Both the position numbers and the translations under genes were made by a program. The notes under the pieces are model-generated. The model was not told the origin of the DNA. It worked only from the letters and a program-made list of their open reading frames with translations, and did no database searches. Shown in pieces: positions 7,851 to 15,453 of a DNA stretch of 31,821 nt; position 1 is the stretch's first letter, and every line of letters begins with the position of its first letter. The stretch is from contig WQRM01000002.1 of NCBI GenBank assembly GCA_009786735.1, forward strand, positions 1-31,821, read 5' to 3'. This DNA is from Oscillospiraceae bacterium (lineage in GTDB: Bacteria; Bacillota; Clostridia; Oscillospirales; Acutalibacteraceae).

Positions 7851-8453
7851 TTATTGTCCCCTAAAGAAGTAGGGGTCGAGCATCAAATACCAGTTGCCGC
7901 CCACACGCACCATGGTGAAAAACCCGGTGTTTTCATACGCCGCTGCCGTGGCGTAGATCGTGTAGGTCACCGACATGTGCGCGAACTCCTCCGCCACAAT
8001 GCTAAGCTCCGCCAGCTCACGTGCAGATTCCGCGAGATTCGCCGGCAAGCCCGCAAGGTTTGCAGCAAAGAACGTGGGCTCGCCCACGCTGTGGCTGGTA
8101 CTGCCCACCACGCCCCACAGATCCAGCAAGCCGTCACGCATATATTGCGCAAAGGGCTCGCGCATGGGCTGTGCGATGTCATCATAGGGAATCGCGCCGA
8201 ATGCCGATAGATTGAACATGGCGTCTGTGTCGCGGCTCTCAATGGCGGCGAAGTAATTGCGAATCACGCGCTCGGTGGGGGTTACGCGGTTGCCGAGCAC
8301 AACGAGCACCACCGTGAGCGCCACAGCCACAGCTGCCACCACCGCGATGATTGCAATCAGCAGCTTTTTTGTATTGCCACGGGACTTTTTTGCCGGTTGT
8401 TCGGGCATGGGGGGGAGTTCCCACAATGTTGAGGTTTGGTTCTGCGTTGCCAT
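7851..8453 (-). CDS. Single-pass membrane protein with extracytoplasmic NTF2-like domain, unknown function
   Basis: 200 residues: a ~30-residue Pro/Lys cytoplasmic head, one strongly hydrophobic helix (about 31-54, LLIAIIAVVAAVAVALTVVL), then an outside domain. The start of that domain (VIRNYFAAIESRDTDAMFNL) looks like the opening of NTF2-like/DUF4878-type lipoprotein domains, and the end (GGNWYLMLDPYF) also fits. I cannot name a function. ATG is preceded by GGAGGG at a good distance. It is the first gene behind a near-consensus promoter (8488-8516) and likely shares its message with prfB, mntA and hepT. Confidence 0.75.
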   Translation of the reverse strand: MATQNQTSTLWELPPMPEQPAKKSRGNTKKLLIAIIAVVAAVAVALTVVLVVLGNRVTPTERVIRNYFAAIESRDTDAMFNLSAFGAIPYDDIAQPMREPFAQYMRDGLLDLWGVVGSTSHSVGEPTFFAANLAGLPANLAESARELAELSIVAEEFAHMSVTYTIYATAAAYENTGFFTMVRVGGNWYLMLDPYFFRGQ

Positions 8454-8487
8454 ACTGAACCCTCCTATTTATGTATAGTCACTGCTT

Positions 8488-8516
8488 ATTATAACATATT
8501 ACGGACAACATGGCAA
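8488..8516 (-). promoter_or_regulatory. SigA-type promoter for the 200-aa protein/prfB/mntA/hepT operon
   Basis: Minus strand TTGCCA (8511-8516), 17-bp spacer, perfect TATAAT (8488-8493). It lies between the end of the sulfatase maturase gene and the start at 8453. Confidence 0.8.
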
Positions 8517-8523
8517 GTTTTTT

Positions 8524-9582
8524 TTATCGGCGGCGGCTTAGCCCCTGCAACTGCGGCAGCGCATGCGCAAAAAAAGCTTGATGACTTTCGCAATACACAT
8601 TCTTGCCTAAGGTGTCGCGGTCGCGTTTGCAACCGCCGCGGCACAACGCGAACCAGCGGCAAGACGCGCACTGTGCATGCCGTTGCAGTGATTGCGCAAT
8701 GAAGCGCGTGCAGGTTGGCGAAAAGCGCATTTGCGCAAAGTCATGCTCAAGTATGTTACCAATCTTCCACTCATCGTCCACGTAAAAATCACAGGGATAC
8801 ACGCTGCCGTCAGCTTCTGTGACGAACTGGCAGCCGCACACGCCGCTCATGCCGCAGGCCTCGGGTTCGTGCCCTGTGACCATGCGCAGCAAATTGTCGA
8901 AATAGCGGATGTTCGGGGCATTGCCAGTGTGCATGTCGTGCGCCCACAGGTCGAAAATGGTTTTCATGAACTGCAGATAGCCTTGCGGTGTCAGCGACCA
9001 CGGCTGGCTCGCGCGCCGTGCGTGCAACGGGTCAAGGCAGGGGATGAACTGCAAGTGGTGCAGGCGGTTTTCCTTGAAAAAACGATAGATCTGCTTGCCC
9101 TGCGCTGCATTCGCTCGGCTCACCACACAAAGGATGTTGAACTGCACGCGGGCTTGCTGAAACAGCTGCACGGTCTGCATCACGCGATGAAAGCTGCCGT
9201 CTCGGTTTTTGTCGTGTAGCGCTTGTGGGCCGTCAAGCGAAAGACCGACCAAGAAATCATGCTCAGCCAAAAAACTTGCCCATCGCGCGTCGATATGCAT
9301 GCCGTTGGTTTGCATCGCGTTGGAGATGACCACACGCTTGGTGTTGTGCTGGTTTTGGTAGGCGACAAGCTGCTCAAAAAAAGGCAGTCCCGCCAGTGTG
9401 GGCTCGCCGCCTTGGAACAAAAACGTGCAGCTGCCGTCCGCAAAGGCGAGGGTTTTTTTCACGATGGTCTCCAGCGTGGTGGTCGTCATAATTCCGCTGT
9501 TTTTTTCCTGGTAAAAGCAATAGCGGCAGCGCAAATCGCAGTGCCCTGAAACCGGTTTGATCAGCATGCTCAGCGGCGGCAT
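8524..9582 (-). CDS. Anaerobic sulfatase-maturating enzyme (radical SAM/SPASM)
   Basis: About 352 residues. The radical-SAM cluster motif CX3CX2C is at Cys15-Cys19-Cys22 (GHCDLRCRYCFYQ). The C-terminal SPASM half carries the auxiliary-cluster cysteines (CGMSGVCGCQF, VYPCDFY, CASCRWFALCRGGCKRD). The enzyme oxidises the active-site Cys of sulfatases to formylglycine without oxygen. It directly follows two sulfatases that carry the Cys-type motif, overlapping the nearer one by 13 nt. The frame also allows a GTG at 9591, but that start would sit on its own Shine-Dalgarno; the ATG at 9580-9582 has GGGAGG 8 nt upstream and is preferred. It implies an anaerobic host. Confidence 0.93.
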   Translation of the reverse strand: MPPLSMLIKPVSGHCDLRCRYCFYQEKNSGIMTTTTLETIVKKTLAFADGSCTFLFQGGEPTLAGLPFFEQLVAYQNQHNTKRVVISNAMQTNGMHIDARWASFLAEHDFLVGLSLDGPQALHDKNRDGSFHRVMQTVQLFQQARVQFNILCVVSRANAAQGKQIYRFFKENRLHHLQFIPCLDPLHARRASQPWSLTPQGYLQFMKTIFDLWAHDMHTGNAPNIRYFDNLLRMVTGHEPEACGMSGVCGCQFVTEADGSVYPCDFYVDDEWKIGNILEHDFAQMRFSPTCTRFIAQSLQRHAQCASCRWFALCRGGCKRDRDTLGKNVYCESHQAFFAHALPQLQGLSRRR

Positions 9583-10871
9583 GGTCGCCACCTCCCATCC
9601 AAGAAGATGGGCGCTGTTTCGCCAGCCTGCAGCATTTGGCGCGCGAGCTGTTTGCGCAGTTGCGCGCGCACTTGCCGATGCGCCTTGCAGTTGACCAAGT
9701 TGTTCAGCTCGTGGGGGTCGTTCTCCAGATCATACAAAAACGCTTCACGATAAACGCGTGCGTCCGCGTGAATCCAGCCCTGCCGCAGCGGCGCTTTCAC
9801 GGCATATTTATAGCGTTTTGTGCGGATGGCGCGACCAACATGGCTTTCGCTGATTTGGATGAAGACCTCCGGCGGGCGGTCGCTTTGCTGCAGTGCAGTG
9901 CCCTGCAGAGTTTCGGATTCAAGCCCTGCGCTGCGCAGCAAGGTGACGGGCAAGTCAATTAAGCTGGCGAGTTCTTCAACCACTTCGCCGCCAACAAAGC
10001 CCGGACCGCGGAGAATCAACGGCACACGCACACAGCTGTCATGGCAGCTGCGTTTATACTCACTGTTGCGCGTTTGGAAGTGCGAGCCGTGGTCGCTGGT
10101 ATAAATAATCAGCGTGTTTTCAAGCTCGCCGCGTTGTTTGAGCAGCGCGACGATTCTGCCCACGTTGTTGTCCAAGCTGGCGCAACAGCCCAGATAATCC
10201 GCATATTCCTCTGCCCAGTTGCCGCCGTCAAAGGCTTGCAAATCTTCGGGGATTGGGTAATCGCGGAACTGCTCCTTCGCGCCCGGTGGCCCTTGATGAT
10301 GCCCCGCGTCGTTTTGGTGGTGTGGCTCAAGATAGGACACAAACAGGAAGAAAGGCTTGTTGGTTTGCCGGTTGTCCAGATAGTCCAGCACGAAATCTGT
10401 CTGGCAGTCTGCGCGGTAGCCGCTGAAGTCAACGCGCTGGTTGTTTTGGTCAAACATGTGCCCGCCATAGCCGTTGGAGGTGAACTCCAGCACATCGGCA
10501 GCCATCCAATAATCCCGGTAGCCGCCCCGCAAGTTCGCCGGCACGGGCTTTGTGCCGGTGCTTGCCAAGTGCCACTTGCCGACGTAGGCAGTTTCATACC
10601 CATGCGCGTGAAAACGGTCGGCGATGGTGTTGATGTGCCCGGGCAGCGGGATGTCGTTTCGGTAGCAACCGGTTTGCGTGGCAAACAGCCCCGTTTGCAG
10701 GCACGCGCGCGCCGGACCACACACCGGCTGGCAGGTGAAGGCGTGTTCATAGCGCACACCCTCCGCTGCAAGCTGGTCTAAATTGGGCGTGAAATCTACG
10801 CTGGGGTGATAACACCCAAGGGTGTCCCAGCGCTGTTGGTCAGCAAACAGGAAGAGAATGTTTGGCTTCAT
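9570..10871 (-). CDS. Family S1 sulfatase, cysteine type (second of pair)
   Basis: 433 residues. The N-terminal NILFLFADQQRWDTLG gives metal-binding Asp11, and the maturation motif is Cys51-Gly-Pro53-Ala-Arg55 (CGPARACLQTG). GKWHL near 100 and SDHGSHF near 260 supply further active-site and calcium ligands. Cys51 would be converted to formylglycine by the adjacent radical-SAM enzyme. There is no signal peptide, so the protein probably acts in the cytoplasm on imported sulfated sugars or esters; substrate unknown. GGAGA precedes the ATG at a normal distance. It starts 13 bp after the other sulfatase ends. Confidence 0.92.
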   Translation of the reverse strand: MKPNILFLFADQQRWDTLGCYHPSVDFTPNLDQLAAEGVRYEHAFTCQPVCGPARACLQTGLFATQTGCYRNDIPLPGHINTIADRFHAHGYETAYVGKWHLASTGTKPVPANLRGGYRDYWMAADVLEFTSNGYGGHMFDQNNQRVDFSGYRADCQTDFVLDYLDNRQTNKPFFLFVSYLEPHHQNDAGHHQGPPGAKEQFRDYPIPEDLQAFDGGNWAEEYADYLGCCASLDNNVGRIVALLKQRGELENTLIIYTSDHGSHFQTRNSEYKRSCHDSCVRVPLILRGPGFVGGEVVEELASLIDLPVTLLRSAGLESETLQGTALQQSDRPPEVFIQISESHVGRAIRTKRYKYAVKAPLRQGWIHADARVYREAFLYDLENDPHELNNLVNCKAHRQVRAQLRKQLARQMLQAGETAPIFLDGRWRPCRR

Positions 10872-10884
10872 GTGCGGTATTCTC

Positions 10885-12444
10885 CTATTTCTTCGTGCGC
10901 TTTTTCAGCCGATGCATCAACTGCCCCGGGCTTTGCCGGGTTGCGCGCAGATAAATCCCCAGCAAACCACCCAGCAGCCCGCCCGGCAGTTTCACCGCGC
11001 GGATGCCGTTTTTGATCATGGCTAACGAAAAGCGCGAATCAATGCGTGTTGGCACCACATCACATGTGGCGATGAACCAGTCCAGCATCCACTGCTTGGC
11101 TTGCGCGATGTCGGCAGCGTAAGCAGGATCGTTGATCAAATTCACACGTTCGCCTTTGGTCAAGTCGTAAAATTCATCCATCTCTTGCGCCCGCCGCACA
11201 TACTTAAACTGGTGCGTGCGCAGCATCACCGCTTTGCCGTGCGTGCCGTCTTCGCGGCTTTGCAGCAACAGCCTTGGGTAGTAATGGTCTGCAGGGTTCG
11301 CATTCTCGAACTCGCTGGCGTGAGTCTCGCCCGGCAAGCGTCCGCCCTCGCAGGTCACGAACTCTCGGTGCGGCAGTGTTTTGTCCTGCATCACCGGCAG
11401 CAGACTGCGCGAAAAATGCGGTCGCTTGATGTCAACGCCGGTTAGGCTCGCGCAGGTGGCGGTCACGTCCACAAGCTCCACCAAGGCATCGCGGATGCCG
11501 GGGTCAATGTCCACGTGCTTGGGCGGTTTGATGAGAAACGGCACACGCGTGATGCAGTCCGGGAAGCAGTTTTGGCTTTTTTCCACCAAGCCGTAGTCTG
11601 CGGTGTAGTCGCCGTGGTCGCTGAAAATCAGCACGGCGGTGTTGTCATAAACATCGGCGTCTTTCAGCGCTTGCAGCAGCAGACCAATTTGGTCATCCAC
11701 TTTGGCGCACATGGCTAAGTAAGTCGCGCGGATTTCGTCGAATTTGCTTTCGTCCACATGCAAGGCATCGCGTAGGGCTTGCTCCATCATGGGCTTGCCG
11801 TCATCGTCGGCGATGGTTGGGATGCGCGGGGGCAGCTTGGTTTTGTCAATCAAGTCGTAATATTTCTGCTCCACCTGATAAGGCGGATGCGGAAAAAACA
11901 GCCCAACAAACATGAAAAACGGCTGCCGTCGCTGGCTGTTTTTCTGGATGCTGTGTATCGCGCCGTTCACGATCAAGTCGTCCATGTCGGTCGCGTATTC
12001 GTCTGGCACAATGCCGTTGAGAAAAGAGTAGTCCCCCTCTTCGTGGTGCGGAAACCAGTATTTCATCGGGCGTTTTGGTCGCGCCTTGATGGTTTCGTCA
12101 ATCAGCGCCCGGTGATAGTCGGGATATTGCCCCGCCATGAGGTCACCCCGGTGGCAGTTCACGGTGCGATAGCCGGCTGCCTTGAAGTCGCTGAAGAGGT
12201 TTTCCTCCCACGGTTGTTGCAGGTGGCCCATGGTGCGGTGGCCATGCACATGTGGATAAAGTCCCGTCATAAACGAGCAGCGGCTGGGCACGCACACCGG
12301 GTTTTGGGAAAAGGCATTGCGAAAGCTCACGCCTTCCCGCGCAAGTTGATCCAGCACAGGCGTGTGTGATGCAGGGTTGCCCAAATGGCGCAGAGCATCG
12401 GCGCGCATTTGGTCGGGGTTGATGATGAGAATGTTAGGTTTCAT
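10885..12444 (-). CDS. Family S1 sulfatase, cysteine type (first of pair)
   Basis: 519 residues. Starts NILIINPDQMRADALRH, with metal ligand Asp11, and carries Cys51-Val-Pro53-Ser-Arg55 (CVPSRCSFMTG), the formylglycine motif in cysteine form. FSDHGDYTADYGLVEKS near 280 supplies later metal ligands. The tail is basic (ends KKRTKK). There is no signal peptide, as with its neighbour, but the two proteins are only distantly alike outside the core, so they probably take different substrates. No Shine-Dalgarno is visible before the ATG, while a promoter -10 box lies only 6 nt upstream, suggesting a leaderless message. First gene of the sulfatase-sulfatase-maturase operon. Confidence 0.92.
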   Translation of the reverse strand: MKPNILIINPDQMRADALRHLGNPASHTPVLDQLAREGVSFRNAFSQNPVCVPSRCSFMTGLYPHVHGHRTMGHLQQPWEENLFSDFKAAGYRTVNCHRGDLMAGQYPDYHRALIDETIKARPKRPMKYWFPHHEEGDYSFLNGIVPDEYATDMDDLIVNGAIHSIQKNSQRRQPFFMFVGLFFPHPPYQVEQKYYDLIDKTKLPPRIPTIADDDGKPMMEQALRDALHVDESKFDEIRATYLAMCAKVDDQIGLLLQALKDADVYDNTAVLIFSDHGDYTADYGLVEKSQNCFPDCITRVPFLIKPPKHVDIDPGIRDALVELVDVTATCASLTGVDIKRPHFSRSLLPVMQDKTLPHREFVTCEGGRLPGETHASEFENANPADHYYPRLLLQSREDGTHGKAVMLRTHQFKYVRRAQEMDEFYDLTKGERVNLINDPAYAADIAQAKQWMLDWFIATCDVVPTRIDSRFSLAMIKNGIRAVKLPGGLLGGLLGIYLRATRQSPGQLMHRLKKRTKK

Positions 12445-12450
12445 ATACTT

Positions 12451-12479
12451 ATTTTAGCAGAAAGAGTGCGAAATAGCAA
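12451..12479 (-). promoter_or_regulatory. Promoter placed for a leaderless sulfatase message
   Basis: Minus strand TTGCTA (12474-12479), 17-bp spacer, TAAAAT (12451-12456), followed by only 6 nt before the ATG (12442-12444). Transcription would begin at or within a base or two of the start codon. No GGAGG-like element exists between. Confidence 0.6.
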
Positions 12480-12507
12480 GCGAAATCTGCAAGAAGTTTG
12501 CGCGGAC

Positions 12508-12540
12508 AAAAAAACACGCTCTCACAAAAGTGAAAGCGTG
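12508..12540 (-). terminator. Intrinsic terminator after patB
   Basis: 11-bp stem (12515-12525 with 12530-12540, one G-T pair), TTTT loop on the minus strand, then seven T (12508-12514). It ends the rrf2-metB-like-patB operon and isolates it from the sulfatase promoter 30 bp further on. Confidence 0.85.
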
Positions 12541-12594
12541 ATAGTGCAACGTGACTCTCGCACGAATCGGCGCAAAGCGGCTTTCAAAACCATG

Positions 12595-13752
12595 TTACGC
12601 GGCATCCACTGCCTCCTTTAGCTGCATCAGCGCTTGTTCCAGTGTGGCTCTTGGGCAGGCCATGTTTACGCGCTGAAACCCGGTGCCTTCCGACCCAAAC
12701 ATGGTTCCGCTGTCAAGCCAAAGCCGCGCTTTGTGTGTGATTAGCTCGTTGAGTTGCGGCTGCGCAAGACCAAGTTGCGTGCAGTCCAACCAAGCGAGAT
12801 ATGTCCCCTGTGGTTCAACGAGCTTGATTGGCGAAAGGTGGTTTTCCAAAAAGCTGCGCACAAAGTTCAAGTTTTGCAAAAGATATGCGTTGAGTTGGTC
12901 AAGCCATGTGCGCCCGTGTTCATAGGCCGCTTGGCACGCAGACAACCCCATGGTGTTCAGCTGGCTGTAGCCCGTTTGGTCAATGGCTTTGGCAAACTTG
13001 CGGCGAATTTCCGCGTTGGCAATGAAGGCGTTCGCCACTTGCAGCCCTGCCAGGTTGAATGTTTTGCTGGGTGCTGTGCAGATGATTGAATTTTCAGTGC
13101 CAAACATCACATGCTTGTTGCCGGGAAAGGTGAAGTCACAGTGTATCTCGTCGCTGAACACTACGCAGCCATGCTTCAGGCAAATTTCGTGCAAGCGGGC
13201 AAGCTCTTGTGCGCTCCACACGCGACCAACAGGGTTGTGCGGGCTGCATAGGATGAATAGCTTCACCTTGTGGCGACGCAACTTGGTCTCAAAATCGTCA
13301 AAGTCAATCGAATAACTCCCGTTCGCATAAACAAGCGGGTTGTTAATAATCCGGCGTCTGTTGTCCTCGATACAGCCAAAAAAAGGGTAATACACCGGCT
13401 GTTGAATCAACACACCGTCGCCCGGCTCGGTCAAAGCATTAATGGCCGCCGCAAGCGCGAACACCGCACCCGGGGTTGGCACCACCCATTCGGGGCGCAC
13501 TTCAAAACCAAACCCGCGTGTAAACCAATTGTGCAGCGCCGCAAAGTAGTCTTCTTTCGGCTCGGTGTAGCCAAAAATGCCGTGCTCGGCGCACTTCACA
13601 AGTGTGTCAAGCACTTCTTTGGGCGCGCGAAAATCCATGTCCGCCACCCAAAGAGGCAGCAGGTTGTCGGGGCGACCGCGTTCTTTCGCAAAGTCAAATT
13701 TGAGTGAGTTGGTGCCGCGACGGTCAATGATTTCATCAAAGTTGTAGGTCAT
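12595..13752 (-). CDS. patB: PatB/MalY-type C-S lyase (PLP aminotransferase fold)
   Basis: 385 residues, fold-type I PLP enzyme. The Schiff-base Lys is Lys230 in APSKTFNLAGLQ; PHNPVGRVW near 171 and SDEIHCDF near 200 (Asp for the PLP nitrogen) are typical of the MalY/PatB group, as is the opening PLWVADMDF. These enzymes cleave cystathionine, cysteine or related thioethers to pyruvate, ammonia and a thiol, and some family members also have regulatory roles. The ATG overlaps the upstream TGA by 4 nt, with AAAGGG upstream. Context with cysK, a trans-sulfuration enzyme and a CymR-like regulator supports a cystathionine beta-lyase or cysteine desulfhydrase role. Terminator follows. Confidence 0.9.
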   Translation of the reverse strand: MTYNFDEIIDRRGTNSLKFDFAKERGRPDNLLPLWVADMDFRAPKEVLDTLVKCAEHGIFGYTEPKEDYFAALHNWFTRGFGFEVRPEWVVPTPGAVFALAAAINALTEPGDGVLIQQPVYYPFFGCIEDNRRRIINNPLVYANGSYSIDFDDFETKLRRHKVKLFILCSPHNPVGRVWSAQELARLHEICLKHGCVVFSDEIHCDFTFPGNKHVMFGTENSIICTAPSKTFNLAGLQVANAFIANAEIRRKFAKAIDQTGYSQLNTMGLSACQAAYEHGRTWLDQLNAYLLQNLNFVRSFLENHLSPIKLVEPQGTYLAWLDCTQLGLAQPQLNELITHKARLWLDSGTMFGSEGTGFQRVNMACPRATLEQALMQLKEAVDAA

Positions 13753-14831
13753 GCCAACGCCCTTTCTAAATCCGCAATCAAGTCCTGCGCATGCTCCACC
13801 CCAACGGAAATCCGCAGCAGTGTTTCATCAATGCCGCGCGCCAACCGCTCGTGCTCGGGCACATCGGCGTGGGTTTGCATGGTCGGGTAGGTCATCAGCG
13901 TTTCGGTGCCGCCCAAGCTTTCCGCAAAGTAGATCAGCTCCAGCCGATTCAGGGCATTGTGTGCCGTTTGCTTGCTGTCTACGCCAAACGAAATCATCGC
14001 TCCCATGCCGGGGTAGTGCACGCGCGCAACCTTTGGCTGTGTTTGCAGCCACGCGACGATTTCGCGCGCATTTTGTTGCGCTTTTTCCATGCGCAACGCA
14101 AGCGTTTTTATCCCGCGCGTGATGAGAAACGCATCAAACGGCGCAAGAATGGCTCCGGTGGTCTTTTGCAGCAATTTCAGGCTTTCCCCCAGCGCCTGCG
14201 TTGCTGTTACCAAAAAGCCCGCCAGTGTGTCGTTGTGACCGGACAGATACTTCGTGCCGCTGTGCACCACGATGTCGGCACCCAATTCAATCGGTCGGTA
14301 CAAACACGGCGTCAAAAAGGTGTTGTCCACCATCAGCAGCACATCCCGCGCGGCAAGCAGCCGTTTCACCGCCGCAACATCTGTAACTTTCATCATCGGG
14401 TTCGTCGGCGTTTCGATGAACACTCCGCGGGTTTTGTCGTTCAAACAGGCCGCAACCGCAGCCAAATCCGACGTGTCAACGTAGCGCACCGTCACACCAT
14501 TCTTCTTGGATAGGGTGTTGAACAGCCGAATTGCGCCGCCATACAAATCATCACTGGCAATCACTTCGTCCCCCGGCGCGAACAACTCCATCATCGTGGC
14601 AATGGCCGCCATGCCGCTGGCGAAGCCCAGCCCCATCGCCCCGCCTTCCAGTGCCGCAACCAGCGCTTCGGCGTGTTCACGGGTAGGATTTTGCACGCGA
14701 GTATAGCTGTATCCCGTGTCTTGTCCCACGGCAGGGTGCGCAAACGTTGCGCATTGATAAATTGGCACAGCCACCGCCCCGGTGGCGCTTTTGCTGCGTG
14801 CGCCGTGCACGCATGCGGTTTCCATGTTCAT
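13749..14831 (-). CDS. Cys/Met metabolism PLP enzyme (cystathionine gamma-synthase/lyase family)
   Basis: About 360 residues counted from the ATG at 14829-14831, which has AAGGAG 7-8 nt upstream; the frame stays open further back into rrf2 but that part has no family similarity. Visible: GYSYTRVQNPT, FASGMAAI, VDNTFLTP, the PLP Lys194 in HSGTKYLSGHND, and the Asp of MVDNTF. SLGGTETL and TYPTMQTHADVP near the end are typical of Gram-positive MetC/MetI-like members. Compared with the family, about 18-20 residues are missing after VHYPG: the segment that normally links it to GAMISF is gone. The reaction (gamma-synthase, beta-lyase or gamma-lyase) cannot be decided from sequence. It sits 11 bp after rrf2 and overlaps patB by 4 nt. 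Confidence 0.9.
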   Translation of the reverse strand: MNMETACVHGARSKSATGAVAVPIYQCATFAHPAVGQDTGYSYTRVQNPTREHAEALVAALEGGAMGLGFASGMAAIATMMELFAPGDEVIASDDLYGGAIRLFNTLSKKNGVTVRYVDTSDLAAVAACLNDKTRGVFIETPTNPMMKVTDVAAVKRLLAARDVLLMVDNTFLTPCLYRPIELGADIVVHSGTKYLSGHNDTLAGFLVTATQALGESLKLLQKTTGAILAPFDAFLITRGIKTLALRMEKAQQNAREIVAWLQTQPKVARVHYPGMGAMISFGVDSKQTAHNALNRLELIYFAESLGGTETLMTYPTMQTHADVPEHERLARGIDETLLRISVGVEHAQDLIADLERALA

Positions 14832-14842
14832 AGCTGGTCTCC

Positions 14843-15283
14843 TTATAGGTAGTACATATGGCCCGCGCCGCTGTGTTCCTGCGCATGGCTTATTAACGTT
14901 TCTAACGCAATGTTTTTCAGGCATGCCGCAACCGTGACGTCCAACTGTGCAAAGCTGCGCTGCATCGCGCTTTCAATGTCCGGCGCAGCGCTCTTCACGG
15001 TGGTGTCGGCGGGCTCAAACAGCGCCGTTTCGGTCGCCGAAAAAATGTCATGCACGTTAATGTCGCGCGGCGGCCGCGCAAGTTGATACCCGCCCTGCGC
15101 ACCCTTCGTTGAAGTCACCAATCCGCCGCGTTTGAGCAACGCAAACACCTGCTCCAAATAAATTTTTGAGATTCCCAGGTGTCCCGCCAGCGACGAAACC
15201 GTCACCGTATCTTCCGCGGCGTTTTGTTGCCCCATTCGCACCAGCGCCGCCAGCGCATAGCGGGACTTCGCCGATATTTTCAT
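14843..15283 (-). CDS. Rrf2 family transcriptional regulator, CymR-like
   Basis: 146 residues with the Rrf2 winged helix at the N-terminus: MKISAKSRYALAALVRM, then LAGHLGISKIYLEQVFALL as recognition region and KGAQGGYQLARPP as wing. Only one Cys is present (AACLKNI, near 120), so the three-Cys Fe-S site of IscR is absent. Position beside cysK and upstream of two trans-sulfuration genes points to a CymR-type regulator of cysteine supply; in Bacillus CymR works with CysK as corepressor partner. ATG has AGGAGG 10 nt upstream. A palindrome on its own -10 box suggests autorepression. The exact effector is inferred. Confidence 0.9.
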   Translation of the reverse strand: MKISAKSRYALAALVRMGQQNAAEDTVTVSSLAGHLGISKIYLEQVFALLKRGGLVTSTKGAQGGYQLARPPRDINVHDIFSATETALFEPADTTVKSAAPDIESAMQRSFAQLDVTVAACLKNIALETLISHAQEHSGAGHMYYL

Positions 15284-15312
15284 ATTCCTCGCACCTCCTC
15301 GCTAAACATATC

Positions 15313-15326
15313 TATCATATATGATA
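15313..15326. promoter_or_regulatory. 14-bp perfect palindrome, candidate Rrf2 operator
   Basis: TATCATATATGATA is a perfect palindrome overlapping the -10 box of the rrf2 promoter. The half-site TATCATA recurs at the cysK -10 (15392-15398), so one regulator could see both promoters. Confidence 0.5.
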
Positions 15327-15349
15327 ACACGTTTGCGCCAACTTTGCAA
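15321..15349 (-). promoter_or_regulatory. Promoter of rrf2 operon
   Basis: Minus strand TTGCAA (15344-15349), 17-bp spacer, TATCAT (15321-15326). The -10 is half of the 14-bp palindrome. Confidence 0.65.
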
Positions 15350-15368
15350 GCAAAATTTAAAAAAAGGC

Positions 15369-15397
15369 TTGACAAGGCGCACAAAGTGTGGTATCAT
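15369..15397 (+). promoter_or_regulatory. Promoter of cysK
   Basis: TTGACA (15369-15374), 17-bp spacer, TATCAT (15392-15397) on the plus strand, about 56 bp before the ATG. It lies back to back with the rrf2 promoter. Confidence 0.75.
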
Positions 15398-15419
15398 ACT
15401 AAGCATACTAGTCATACAA
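15395..15419 (+). repeat. Three direct heptamers at 9-bp spacing in the cysK promoter
   Basis: CATACTA (15395-15401), CATACTA (15404-15410) and CATACAA (15413-15419) start exactly 9 bp apart, beginning inside the -10 box and covering the start site. Such placement suits a repressor or sigma-blocking site; the binding factor is unknown. Confidence 0.5.
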
Positions 15420-15453
15420 TATTACTATGCAATAGAAAGAGAGGCGCTCAACC

